Positions 16,918 to 24,619 of a DNA stretch of 32,459 bases are shown here, in pieces. The notes below the pieces were generated by a model, which was not told the DNA's origin, searched no databases, and saw nothing but the letters and a program-made list of their open reading frames with translations. Source of the DNA: Acidobacteriota bacterium (GTDB lineage: Bacteria; Acidobacteriota; Thermoanaerobaculia; Multivoradales; JAGPDF01). The stretch covers positions 1 through 32,459 of the forward strand of contig WYBK01000053.1 of the NCBI GenBank assembly GCA_011525905.1. The letters are read 5' to 3'. The position numbers were made by a program, and so were the translations under genes. How positions within the stretch are numbered: the first letter of the stretch is position 1; every line of letters begins with the position of its first letter.

Positions 16918-17841
16918 CTACTCCGGCAGCGTTTCGCGGCGTTCGAGCAGGTAGGAGACGGGCACGAACTCGAAGCCCTCGGCGAGGGCGCGCGGGATCT
17001 CCTCGGCGAGCACGGCGAGGGTGGCGCGCCGGGGGTGGGCGATGGCGATCGCCGCGCCCCGCTCGCGCGCCAGCTCGAGCAGCCGCGCCATCTCGCCGCG
17101 GATCGCCTCCGGCTCGTCGACCGCGTCGAGGAAGACGTCGCGCCGCGCGGCCGGCACGCCGAGGTCGAGCGCGAGCTCGTAGGCGACGCTCTCGGGCGTC
17201 GTGCGCGAGTCGAGGAAGAAGAGGCCGCGCTCGCCGAGCAGGGGCAGGACGGTGCGCATCGCCCGCTCGTCGGCCGTCAGCCGCGAGCCCATGTGGTTGT
17301 TGACGCCGGCGGCGCCCGGCACCCGCTCGAGCGCGCGCTCGACCGCCGCCGCGAGCCGGCGGCCGGACATCCCCTCGACGAGCGCCCCGGGACCCGGGTC
17401 CTCCTCGCCGGTCGCTTCCATCGGCAGGTGACAGAGCACCTCGGCGCCGCGCGCGGTCAACGCCTGCGCGACCTCGGCGCTCCAGGGCTCGAAGGGCAGC
17501 ACGGCGAAGCTGAGCGGCACGCCGAGCTCGAAGAGGCGGTCGAGCTGGCCGACGTCCCGCCCGAGGTCGTCGAAGATCAGGGCGACCCGCCCGGGGGGTG
17601 GCGCCGGCGACGGCTCGGCCGCGGGCGGAACCGGCGTCGCCGTCGGCGTCGGGACCGGTTGCCGCCTCGGGCGCTCCGGCCGGGGCGCCTTCTCGTCGGC
17701 GGGGAGCCGCGGGCGCTCGACGCGCGGCGCGCCGCCGGGGCCGCGGCCGAGCCAGAGGCCGACGGCGAAGAGCGCCAGGGCGCCGAGGGCGACCAGCGTC
17801 CAGCGCAGCGCGGGGCGGGACTTGCGGCGACGGCGCGGCAT
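16918..17841 (-). CDS. yibQ: Divergent polysaccharide deacetylase (YibQ/DUF610-like)
   Basis: This 307-aa protein has a positively charged N-terminus, one membrane anchor (about 12-32) and a Pro-rich linker (about 38-84). The divergent polysaccharide deacetylase domain follows (VALIFDDLGRD with DD at 91-92, AVLPFEPWSAEVAQ, EVLCHLPMEA, GVNNHMGSRLTAD, FFLDSRTT, AIAIAHPRRAT). The family is related to NodB-type carbohydrate esterases, but its activity is not firmly known. In proteobacteria it neighbours envC and a carboxy-terminal protease, exactly as here. The ATG at 17841 lies 21 nt after the upstream S41 gene, so the three genes are almost certainly one operon. It probably acts in the periplasm on peptidoglycan or envelope polysaccharide. 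Confidence 0.9.
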   Translation of the reverse strand: MPRRRRKSRPALRWTLVALGALALFAVGLWLGRGPGGAPRVERPRLPADEKAPRPERPRRQPVPTPTATPVPPAAEPSPAPPPGRVALIFDDLGRDVGQLDRLFELGVPLSFAVLPFEPWSAEVAQALTARGAEVLCHLPMEATGEEDPGPGALVEGMSGRRLAAAVERALERVPGAAGVNNHMGSRLTADERAMRTVLPLLGERGLFFLDSRTTPESVAYELALDLGVPAARRDVFLDAVDEPEAIRGEMARLLELARERGAAIAIAHPRRATLAVLAEEIPRALAEGFEFVPVSYLLERRETLPE

Positions 17842-17862
17842 CGCGGGCGCGGCGCCGTCCGC

Positions 17863-19047
17863 TCAGGCGGCGAGCGGCTCGGCGCTCTCCGCCTCGCCGC
17901 GCAGCAGGCGGATGCCGCGATCGAGGATCAGGTCGCGCAGCTTGCGCTCGCGCTCGCCGAAACGGATGCTGAGCTCGTCGACCAGCAGGTCGGGGGCGAG
18001 CGCCTCGTCGATCGGCGCGCCCTCCGGCCCCCGGTAGAAGGCCGTGGTCAGCAGCAGGCGACCGCCGCCCTCGAGGTCGACCGGCGAGCGCACGCCGGCC
18101 CAGCCGAAGGTCGGCACGCCGACCAGCTTGGCGCCGGCGCGCTCGCGCAGGATCGTCGCGAGCACCTCGGCGGCGCCGAGCGTGCTGCCGTCGACCAGGA
18201 CCGCGATCTCCCCCCGCCAGAGCGGCTCTTCGGTCCCTTCGAAGGTCGCCAGCGCGCGGTCGCGCTCGCGCAGCTCGCCGAGCGGCCCGCGCGCGAAGAG
18301 GGCGCCGACCGCGTAGGCCGCGTCGACGGAGCCGCCGGCCACGCCCCGCAGGTCGACCAGCAGCTTCGCCGCGCCGCTCTCCGCGAGGCGCGCCACCAGG
18401 GGCCGCGCCGATGCCGCGCTCGACTCGGCGAGGCGCGGCAGGCGCAGCATCGGGAACTCCTCGGCCTGCTCGAGCCGCGGCCCGGCGGGCTCGAATCGGG
18501 CGAGCTCGAGCGTCTTGCGCTCGGCCTCGCCGCGGCGCAGGACTTCGCACTCGAGCCGCGCCCCGGGCTCGCCCGCGAAGAGCGTGTCGATTTCCCAGCC
18601 GGCCATCTCCCGGGTCGACCGGCCGCCGACCTCGGCGAGCACGTCCCCCGGCTCGAAGCCGGCGCGCTCCCCCGGCGAGCCCTCCTCGACCGAGACGACG
18701 TAGGCGATGCCGCGGCTGCGCAGGACGATCAGGCCGGAGAGGGCGGAGCCGACCTCGGCGGCGCGCGCGTGCGGGGCCACCGCAGCGGCGGGCAGGTAGA
18801 GCGAAAAGGGGTCCAGCGCTTCGGTCGAGCCGTCCATCGCGCCGACGACGAGGTGCGCCAGGTCGGTCTCGTCGACGTAGCTCGAGCGCACCAGACCGAG
18901 CACCTCCGAGAAGATCGCCAAGTACTTGTAGAGCGAATCCTCGTCGCCGGAGGCGCCGGTCCGGGACGCGCTCCAGAGCACTCCGGAGACCAGCGGCACC
19001 AGCACGGCCAGCGAGAGGAGGAGGAAGAGGGCGCGGCCTCGGTTCAT
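17863..19047 (-). CDS. S41 (CtpA-like) PDZ protein, probably catalytically inactive
   Basis: This 394-aa protein is built like a C-terminal processing protease: signal anchor (6-26), helical N-terminal part, PDZ domain (about 95-180; VVSVEEGSPGERAGFEPGDV) and S41 core (about 195-365; LLVDLRGVAGG, IAVLVDGSTLGAAEVLA, LVGVPTFGWAGV). Active CtpA enzymes have Ser three residues before the conserved Glu of SASASE and Lys 25 residues later in GxPTFGKG. Here these positions are Gly291 and Trp316, with Glu294 and the 25-residue spacing preserved. It is therefore probably a pseudoenzyme that binds rather than cleaves its targets. It overlaps the EnvC-like gene by ATGA, indicating translational coupling. 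Confidence 0.9.
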   Translation of the reverse strand: MNRGRALFLLLSLAVLVPLVSGVLWSASRTGASGDEDSLYKYLAIFSEVLGLVRSSYVDETDLAHLVVGAMDGSTEALDPFSLYLPAAAVAPHARAAEVGSALSGLIVLRSRGIAYVVSVEEGSPGERAGFEPGDVLAEVGGRSTREMAGWEIDTLFAGEPGARLECEVLRRGEAERKTLELARFEPAGPRLEQAEEFPMLRLPRLAESSAASARPLVARLAESGAAKLLVDLRGVAGGSVDAAYAVGALFARGPLGELRERDRALATFEGTEEPLWRGEIAVLVDGSTLGAAEVLATILRERAGAKLVGVPTFGWAGVRSPVDLEGGGRLLLTTAFYRGPEGAPIDEALAPDLLVDELSIRFGERERKLRDLILDRGIRLLRGEAESAEPLAA

Positions 19048-20234
19048 TTCGGAGCTCGTCGGGAGGGGTCGCTCGTGCGCATCCAGTTGCGGGGGTTCTC
19101 GGGCCGGTTCTCGACGCGGATCTCGAAGTAGAGCTCGCTGCCCGCGCGGCCGAGCGGCTGCTGCAACGATACCATGTCACCGCGGCCGACCGAGACCTCC
19201 GCGAGCCCGGCGTAGAGCGTGAACGCGCGTCCCGCGTGCTGCACGACGACCGTCGGACCGTAGCCCTCGAACGGCGCCGCGAAGACCACGCGCCCCGGGT
19301 AGACCGCGACGACGGGGGCACCGGAAGCCGTCGCGAGGTCGACGCCGTTGTGCGGCACGCGCGTGCCGTAGCGCGGGTCGAGCCGCGGGCCGAAGTCGAT
19401 CGCCACCCGGCCGGCCGCCGGCCAATCGAGCAGACCGCGGAAGTCGCCGATCGGCAGGCCGGCGAGCCCTTCGCCGTCGCGGCCGTAGAGCGAGTCGAGC
19501 AGCGCCGAGAGCTTGCGCGCGCGGTCGCCGAGCTCGAGCGCCCGGCCGGCGAGCCGCTCGCCTTCACGGCGGGTCCCCTCGAGCAGGCGGGCGCGGCTCG
19601 CCTCGAGGCGCACCAGCTCGTCGCGCCGACGGCTCTCCTGTGCGAGCCAGCCGGCCACCTCCGTCTGGCGCTCGGCCAGCTCGGCGCGCTCCACGGCGAG
19701 CCGGGCCCGCAGCTCCTCGAAGCGGGCGACCAGGTCGGCGTCGCGCCGGACCAGGTAACGGATCCAGCGCAGGGCGGGCAGCAGCCCTTCGCCCGGCTCG
19801 AGCGCCAGCAGGAGGCGGATCGACCCGTGGCGCCCGAAGCGGTAGAGCCCCGCGAGCCGCGTCTCCAGACGCCGCCGCTCGGCCGCGAGCTGCGTTTCGA
19901 GCTCGGCGATCGCGCGCTCGCTCGCCGCCACCTGCTGGTCGGCGAGCGCCTTGGCCGCCGCCGCCTCGGCCAGCCGGCGCTCCTGCAGCTCGAGCTCGAG
20001 GCCGATCCGCTCGAGCTCGCCTTCGAGCCCGCTCGCCCGGCGGCGCGCCTGTTCGACCGCCGCCTGCAGCCGAGCGATCTCGCCGCGGATCGCCTCGAGC
20101 TCGGCTTCGCGCTCGGCCAGATCGGCTCGCGGCGGCGCCGGCGCCCCGTCGCGCGCGAGCGCGCGGCCGCCGGCCGCCAGGCCGAGCACCAGGCCGGCGA
20201 CGAGAGCGATCCCGGCTGCGGACGGGCGCGCCAT
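19044..20234 (-). CDS. envC: EnvC-like coiled-coil LytM (degenerate M23) protein
   Basis: This 396-aa exported protein has a signal peptide (1-28), long coiled coils (about 38-130 and 165-250) and a C-terminal LytM/M23 domain (about 275-385). HNGVD (H295, D299) keeps part of the zinc site. The essential HxH near the end is replaced by ELY (367-369, in ELYFEIR), and the usual YxHL is YAGL. E. coli EnvC has the same kind of LYFEIR and is a non-enzymatic activator of cell-division amidases. I infer a similar role in septal peptidoglycan splitting; no amidase gene lies in this window. It is the first gene of the envC / S41 / yibQ operon. A TAAGCT sits 9 nt before the ATG and no good Shine-Dalgarno is seen. 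Confidence 0.9.
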   Translation of the reverse strand: MARPSAAGIALVAGLVLGLAAGGRALARDGAPAPPRADLAEREAELEAIRGEIARLQAAVEQARRRASGLEGELERIGLELELQERRLAEAAAAKALADQQVAASERAIAELETQLAAERRRLETRLAGLYRFGRHGSIRLLLALEPGEGLLPALRWIRYLVRRDADLVARFEELRARLAVERAELAERQTEVAGWLAQESRRRDELVRLEASRARLLEGTRREGERLAGRALELGDRARKLSALLDSLYGRDGEGLAGLPIGDFRGLLDWPAAGRVAIDFGPRLDPRYGTRVPHNGVDLATASGAPVVAVYPGRVVFAAPFEGYGPTVVVQHAGRAFTLYAGLAEVSVGRGDMVSLQQPLGRAGSELYFEIRVENRPENPRNWMRTSDPSRRAPK

Positions 20235-20270
20235 CGGGAACGCAGCTTACCGCCACCGCGCCCGGCGCGC

Positions 20271-20294
20271 CGCGGGCGGCCGCGGCCGCCCGCG
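20271..20294. terminator. 24-nt all-GC perfect palindrome after phosphodiesterase gene
   Basis: The 24 bases form a perfect self-complementary sequence containing only G and C, 3 nt beyond the stop codon of the minus-strand phosphodiesterase gene and 36 nt before the EnvC-like start. It likely marks the end of the first transcription unit, although no T-tract follows. Confidence 0.5.
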
Positions 20295-20297
20295 CGC

Positions 20298-22457
20298 CTA
20301 CTTCAGCGACAGGGCGCGGCCGTCGAGCTCGACCGGCGCGGCGATGCCGTAGAGGTCGAGCAGCGTCGGCACCAGGTCGGCCATGTAGGGCTTGTCGGCG
20401 AGCTCGAGCGGCCGGTTCGCGAACAGGATGCCGTCGACCAGCGGCGGGTAGACCGAGCAGTGGTCGCCGCTCCAGACGTCGAGGTTGGGCTCGAGGAACT
20501 GCTTGGCGACGATGCCCAGCGTGTCCTGCCAGCCGACGCGGTAGCCGGCGTTGTTCGCCGGGAAGAGGTCGGGGATCAACGCCGGATCGTAGACGCCGTA
20601 GGCCTCGTCGCGGGTGAAGACGTAGGCGACCGGGTGCTCGCCGGTCTCCGGGTCGACGACCTCGGGCAGGCGCCGCTTGATCTCGGCCACGAGCTCGTCG
20701 TACTCGGCGCCCGGCTCGACGATCCCCTGTCCTTCGCGACCCTTCAGGTTGACGTAGATGTTGCCGAGGCCCATGGCGTAGGCGCGCGTCTTCGACCAGT
20801 CGACGTCCTGGAAGAACTGCCCCCGGGCGAAGAGGTCCTCGAGGTTGGTGCGCTGCTCGGACTCTCCCTCGAGCACCAGGTACCCCTCCTGGGCCAGCCA
20901 GGTGTTGTAGTTGGTGGTCCGGCGCCAGGGGGCGAAGCCGTGGTCCGAGACGACGAAGAGCAGCGCCTCCTCGGGCATCGCCGACATCACGAGGCCGACC
21001 AGACGGTCCATCTCCTGGTACGACTCGAAGATCTCGTTGCCGTACCGGGCCGCTCCCTCGGCGGTGTGCAGCGGGTGGAGCGGGTCGATGTGGCGCCACA
21101 TCACGTGCTGCACCCGGTCGGTGAACTCGAAGTAGTGGAAGTAGACGTCCCACTCGTCGGCGAGCAGCCCTTCGAGGATCTTCTGGTCGGCGCCGACGGT
21201 GAAGTCGACGTCCTCGTGGAAGACCGCGTCGTCGATCGTTCCCGCCTTGATCGACCAGGTGTCGATCATCCACCCGATGGTCTTGAACAGACCGAAGCGC
21301 TCGACCAGCTCGCCGGCAAAGTCGCTCGGGTAGGTGACGTCGAGCGCCGCCGGCAGGCTCGACGGGTCGAACTGGATCGGCGACAGGTAGATCCGCACCT
21401 CGGGCTGGACCGAGAGCACGCGGAAGCGGCCGATGCCGTGGACCTTGACCAGCGGATTGAACGGGAAGACGAAGCGCACCCAGGGGCTCCACTCCCCGGC
21501 GGCCAACGTCAGCCGGGCGCCCGAGACTTCGATGTCGACCTGGTCGCGGTCCTCCGAGACGACGATGCGCATCGGGATGCGGATGTCGTCCGACTGCTCG
21601 GGGAAGAGCTTGTTCGGCGGGCCCTGGATCTCGGTGTCGATCGTCCCCTTGTTGTCGACCAGCTCGACGATGTCGATCGAGACCTCGTTGTCGCCGCGCG
21701 GCCGGAAGAAGAGCTCCGAGGTGTAGTAGTAAGGCTTGCCGATGCGCCCCGAAAGGTCGGGCGTGCCGAGGCCGGAGAGCATCTCGCCGTGCTCGAAGGG
21801 CTCGGGCGGAAAGGTCACCGGCATGCGCATCACCCGCACCCGCTTGCCGGCCTGGCCGAGCAGCTTCCAGAAGGTGTCGCCCTGCCGGCGGTTGACCACC
21901 GTCGGCACCTCGACGGGCAGCCAGTTCGCGGCGACCCAGCCGACCGCGCCGCCGGCCGCGGCGGCGACGACCAGCGCCGCGATCCCGGCCTTGGCCGTGC
22001 CGGCACGGAAGAGCTTGAACAGCAGGAAGAGGACGACGAAGACCGCCCCCCCGGCGCCCAGGCCGAAGACCCAGCCGTTGCGCTCACCGTAGAGGAAGGG
22101 GCGCTGGCCCTCGTCGAACGCGGCGAAGCTCGGCCGGTAGGTCGCCGTGTCGCGTTTCAGGAAGTCGAAGATCGCGTGGCGGCCCGGGTTCAGCCCGGTC
22201 GACAAGGTCGACCAGGAGACCGGCGTCTGCGACGGGAGCGTCGAACGCAGCGGCGCGAAGGTCCCCTGCTCGCGCAGCTTCGCGAGGTTGGGCAGCCTGC
22301 CCTCGTTCATCCACTGCTCGGTCATCCGGGCGTCGGCGCCATCGAAGCCCAGGATCACCACGCGGGGCGAGTCGGCCGCGGCGACGGGCCGGGCGACGGC
22401 GAGGGCGAAGAGCGCGGCGACCAGAGCGCGCCCGGTGCTGCGTCGTTCGATCGTCAC
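20298..22457 (-). CDS. Membrane-anchored alkaline phosphatase superfamily / type I phosphodiesterase
   Basis: This 719-aa protein begins with a signal peptide (about 1-28, ending VAAADS). The phosphodiesterase/nucleotide-pyrophosphatase core is recognisable from the metal-ligand Asp in VVILGFDGAD (D39), the nucleophile region PSQTPVSWSTL (probable T78), HYFEFTDRVQHVMW, VVSDHGFAPW and a late GDHC His. Two membrane helices (about 129-150 and 157-178) are inserted between the first catalytic block and the rest, so both parts can face the periplasm. The substrate is unknown; the family includes phospholipid, nucleotide and phosphoglycan hydrolases. I chose the GTG at 22457 because GAGGAG lies 9 nt upstream and it opens directly into the signal peptide. 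It is divergent from the sigma-like gene. Confidence 0.88.
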   Translation of the reverse strand: MTIERRSTGRALVAALFALAVARPVAAADSPRVVILGFDGADARMTEQWMNEGRLPNLAKLREQGTFAPLRSTLPSQTPVSWSTLSTGLNPGRHAIFDFLKRDTATYRPSFAAFDEGQRPFLYGERNGWVFGLGAGGAVFVVLFLLFKLFRAGTAKAGIAALVVAAAAGGAVGWVAANWLPVEVPTVVNRRQGDTFWKLLGQAGKRVRVMRMPVTFPPEPFEHGEMLSGLGTPDLSGRIGKPYYYTSELFFRPRGDNEVSIDIVELVDNKGTIDTEIQGPPNKLFPEQSDDIRIPMRIVVSEDRDQVDIEVSGARLTLAAGEWSPWVRFVFPFNPLVKVHGIGRFRVLSVQPEVRIYLSPIQFDPSSLPAALDVTYPSDFAGELVERFGLFKTIGWMIDTWSIKAGTIDDAVFHEDVDFTVGADQKILEGLLADEWDVYFHYFEFTDRVQHVMWRHIDPLHPLHTAEGAARYGNEIFESYQEMDRLVGLVMSAMPEEALLFVVSDHGFAPWRRTTNYNTWLAQEGYLVLEGESEQRTNLEDLFARGQFFQDVDWSKTRAYAMGLGNIYVNLKGREGQGIVEPGAEYDELVAEIKRRLPEVVDPETGEHPVAYVFTRDEAYGVYDPALIPDLFPANNAGYRVGWQDTLGIVAKQFLEPNLDVWSGDHCSVYPPLVDGILFANRPLELADKPYMADLVPTLLDLYGIAAPVELDGRALSLK

Positions 22458-22513
22458 GTCGTCGGGCTCCTCGGAGTGAGGGATCGGCCGGAGGCGGCCG
22501 GCGCGCGGCCGCG

Positions 22514-22522
22514 TGCTAGCCT
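22514..22522 (+). promoter_or_regulatory. TGCTAGCCT, recurrent extended -10-like motif
   Basis: It lies in the gap between the phosphodiesterase and sigma-like genes, about 100 nt before the sigma-like start, and fits the TGCTAGNNT pattern seen before several other genes in this window. Confidence 0.35.
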
Positions 22523-22621
22523 GCCTCCGGTGCTCGGCACGGCGCGGTGGATCGTAGCAAACCGGCTGCCAGCCGCTGGCGGCGCCCTCGCCCTTCCGCC
22601 GGCGGCCAGGTGAGTGGCGCC

Positions 22622-23653
22622 GTGGGAGACGCGACCTCGTTCGATCGGATCCTCTCGCCCTTCCTCGCGGCGCCGAGCGAGGAGGAGGCCGACTGCGAGC
22701 TCTCTCACCTACTCGGCGAGCTGTCGGCGCCGCTCGTCCAGCGGCTGGTGCGCGCCCAGCTCGCCGGCCTGCCCGCCGCCGACCTAGAGGACGTCGCGGC
22801 CGAGACCCAGCTCCGGCTCGCCGAGCGGCTGCGGGCACTGCGCCGTACCGGCGGCGGCGAGCCGATCGCGAGCTTCGAGGCGTACGTCGTGGCGACCGCG
22901 CGCAATGCCTGTCGCGCCCACCTGCGCGCCCGCCGGCCCGCCTGGACGCGGCTGTCCAACCAGGTCCGCTATCTGCTCGGCCACGACCCGGCGCTCGCCA
23001 CTTGGCGGGGCGCCGACGGCAGGCCGTTGGCCGGCCTCGCGGCCTGGCGCGACCGCGCGGTCGCGGCGCCGGCCGCCGAGGCGGCGACGCTCGCCCTGCC
23101 GGCCGCGGCCGCCGAGCTCGAGCTCGCGGCCCTGCTGCGGCAGCTGCTGCTCGCCCGCGGTGGCCCCTGGCCCCTGTCCGAGCTGGTCGCCCGTCTCGCC
23201 GAGCTGCGCGGGATCGAGGAGCGGCGGGAGGTGCCGCTCGCCGCCGAGCCGCACGAAGGCGAGCCGGCGCTCGATCCTCCCGACCCGGGCCCCGGGCCCG
23301 AGCGGAGCCTCGGCGATCGCCGATTCGTCGCCGCGGTCTGGGAGGAAGTCGCCCTGCTGCCGCTCGGCCAGCGCCGGGCGCTCCTGCTCAACCTGCGCGA
23401 CGGTCGGGGCGCCGACCTGCTCTCCCTCCTGCCGGCGGCCGGGCTCGCGCCCCTTCCAGAAATCGCCCGGGCGCTCGAGCTCGGCGGCGGCGAGCTCGCG
23501 GCCCTCTGGCCGCGGCTGCCGCTCGAGGACCGCGAGATCGGCGAGCGCTTCGGCCTGACCCAGCGTCAGGTCATCAACCTGCGCAAGAGCGCCCGGGAGC
23601 GGCTCGCGCGCCGGATGCTGCGGCGCGAAGCCCCTTCCGGGCGGGAGCGGTAA
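22622..23653 (+). CDS. Oversized sigma-70-like factor with split region 4
   Basis: This protein of about 343 aa has an ECF-like region 2 (about 35-105: DLEDVAAETQLRLAERLRAL, SFEAYVVATARNACRAHLRA). A long Ala/Pro-rich linker (about 106-230) follows, then a region-4-like part. LPLGQRRALLLNLRDGRG (246-263) corresponds to the first region-4 helices. About 38 extra residues intervene before the recognition helix-turn-helix LEDREIGERFGLTQRQVINL (301-320) and RKSARERLARRM. Typical ECF factors are near 190 aa, so this is a distinct large form. The GTG at 22622 is preceded by AGGTGAG at a good distance; a GTG at 22610 is the alternative. The gene is followed after 41 nt by a probable anti-sigma gene. 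Regulator rather than enzyme is inferred from these motifs. Confidence 0.78.
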   Translation: MGDATSFDRILSPFLAAPSEEEADCELSHLLGELSAPLVQRLVRAQLAGLPAADLEDVAAETQLRLAERLRALRRTGGGEPIASFEAYVVATARNACRAHLRARRPAWTRLSNQVRYLLGHDPALATWRGADGRPLAGLAAWRDRAVAAPAAEAATLALPAAAAELELAALLRQLLLARGGPWPLSELVARLAELRGIEERREVPLAAEPHEGEPALDPPDPGPGPERSLGDRRFVAAVWEEVALLPLGQRRALLLNLRDGRGADLLSLLPAAGLAPLPEIARALELGGGELAALWPRLPLEDREIGERFGLTQRQVINLRKSARERLARRMLRREAPSGRER

Positions 23654-23694
23654 CTTCGCGGCGATCTCCGCATCTGCCTCCCCGGAGAGCAACG

Positions 23695-24162
23695 ATGCGA
23701 CCCGAATCCCGCCTGCGACTCGTCTCCCCCCCGGCCGATCCGGCCGCGGCCGCCGCCCTGGGTGAGCTGGCCGCGCGCCTGCGCGCCGACCTCGGGGCAG
23801 CGCTCGCGGACGAGGCGGCGCCGAGCTACGAGGAGCTCGAGGCGTACGTCGACGGGCGGATGGGCGCGGACGAGGCAGCGGCCTTCGCGGCGCGGGTGGC
23901 GGACGACCCGCTGCTCGCGGCGGAGGTCGAGGACCTCGTTCGGTTGCGCGATCGCCTCTCCCGGGCGCGGCGGCCGGCCGGGACCCGTTGGGTCTGGGCC
24001 GCCGCCGCCGCGCTCGCGCTAGCGGTGGCCGGCACTCTGAGCGACGGCTCCGGCTGGCGCCGGCCAGAGGTCGCCGGCGGCGGCGAGCCGCCGGTCGAGG
24101 CGCGGCAGGCGATCTTCGTCGACAGCTTCGAGTCCGGCGACCTCGCCGCCTGGCGCGACTGA
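23695..24162 (+). CDS. Probable membrane anti-sigma factor
   Basis: This 155-aa protein has a cytoplasmic N-terminus containing an anti-sigma-like helical segment (SYEELEAYVDGRMGADEAAA, then VADDPLLAAEVEDLVRLRDR). One membrane helix (about 98-114) follows, then a short extracytoplasmic tail ending IFVDSFESGDLAAWRD. No HxxxCxxC zinc motif is present. Position right after a sigma-like gene and the YVDGxM motif support an anti-sigma role; direct similarity is modest. GGAGAG lies 7 nt before the ATG at 23695. The tail motif DSFESGDLxxW resembles a segment common near the start of secreted proteins in related bacteria, which is unusual for this position. The gene is convergent with the STAS gene, 100 nt away. 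Confidence 0.72.
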   Translation: MRPESRLRLVSPPADPAAAAALGELAARLRADLGAALADEAAPSYEELEAYVDGRMGADEAAAFAARVADDPLLAAEVEDLVRLRDRLSRARRPAGTRWVWAAAAALALAVAGTLSDGSGWRRPEVAGGGEPPVEARQAIFVDSFESGDLAAWRD

Positions 24163-24262
24163 CCCAGCGTCACCGACTCCGATCCGGGACGGCCGAGCGA
24201 AGAGGGGACGCCGCGGGTCCTGGCTCGCGCGGGTCCTTGCGCTGGTGGCTTCGGAGGCTCGG

Positions 24263-24598
24263 TCAGAAGGAGGCGAGCGCCTCGTTCTCGTTGTCGTAGA
24301 CCTCGAAGACGGTGATCAGCTGCGTGATCTGGAGGATGTCGTTGACCTTCGGCGGCAGGTTGAGCAGCTTGAGCTTGCCGCCCCGGTTGGTCACGGTGGT
24401 GAAGGCGGAGACCAGCTCTCCGACGCCTGAGGAGTCGATCGTCGAGACGTCCGCCAGCCGGATCACCAGCTTGCGCGCCCCCTCGTCGAGCGCCTTGTGC
24501 ACCGCCTCGCGCAGGGCGATGTCGCCCTTGCCGATGGTGATCTTGCCCTCGACGTCGAGGATGGTGACGCCGTCGCGCTCGCGCTTGTCGATCTTCAT
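24263..24598 (-). CDS. STAS-domain anti-sigma factor antagonist (SpoIIAA/RsbV-like)
   Basis: This 111-aa single STAS domain has the hallmark loop VSTIDSSGVGELVSAF, in which the first or second Ser of DSSG is the usual phosphorylation site. The start sequence MKIDKRERDGVTILDVEGKI is typical. Phosphorylation by the RsbW-like kinase encoded just upstream would switch it between free and kinase-bound states. GAGGAG is 6 nt before the ATG at 24598. The preceding gene ends 21 nt away, so they are one operon. No PP2C phosphatase is encoded in this window. Confidence 0.93.
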   Translation of the reverse strand: MKIDKRERDGVTILDVEGKITIGKGDIALREAVHKALDEGARKLVIRLADVSTIDSSGVGELVSAFTTVTNRGGKLKLLNLPPKVNDILQITQLITVFEVYDNENEALASF

Positions 24599-24619
24599 CC
24601 GCTGCTCCTCTCTCTTTCT

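Noticed and set aside
18411-22613. Very long open frame on the plus strand (about 1400 codons), plus similar giant frames at 12022-15156 (+) and 15434-19567 (-)
   Set aside because: They lie antisense or out of frame to well-recognised genes, have Arg/Ala/Pro-dominated composition and no domain signature. In DNA this GC-rich, stops are rare and such shadow frames are expected.
22610-22621. GTG at 22610 as the start of the sigma-like gene
   Set aside because: It lacks a ribosome site, whereas GTG at 22622 has AGGTGAG at proper distance. The difference is only four residues and the upstream start is not excluded.
24212-24237. 10-nt direct repeat CGCGGGTCCT (24212-24221 and 24228-24237) between convergent anti-sigma and STAS genes
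   Set aside because: Two short GC-rich copies with no further copies nearby; chance is likely and there is no attachment-site or operator context.
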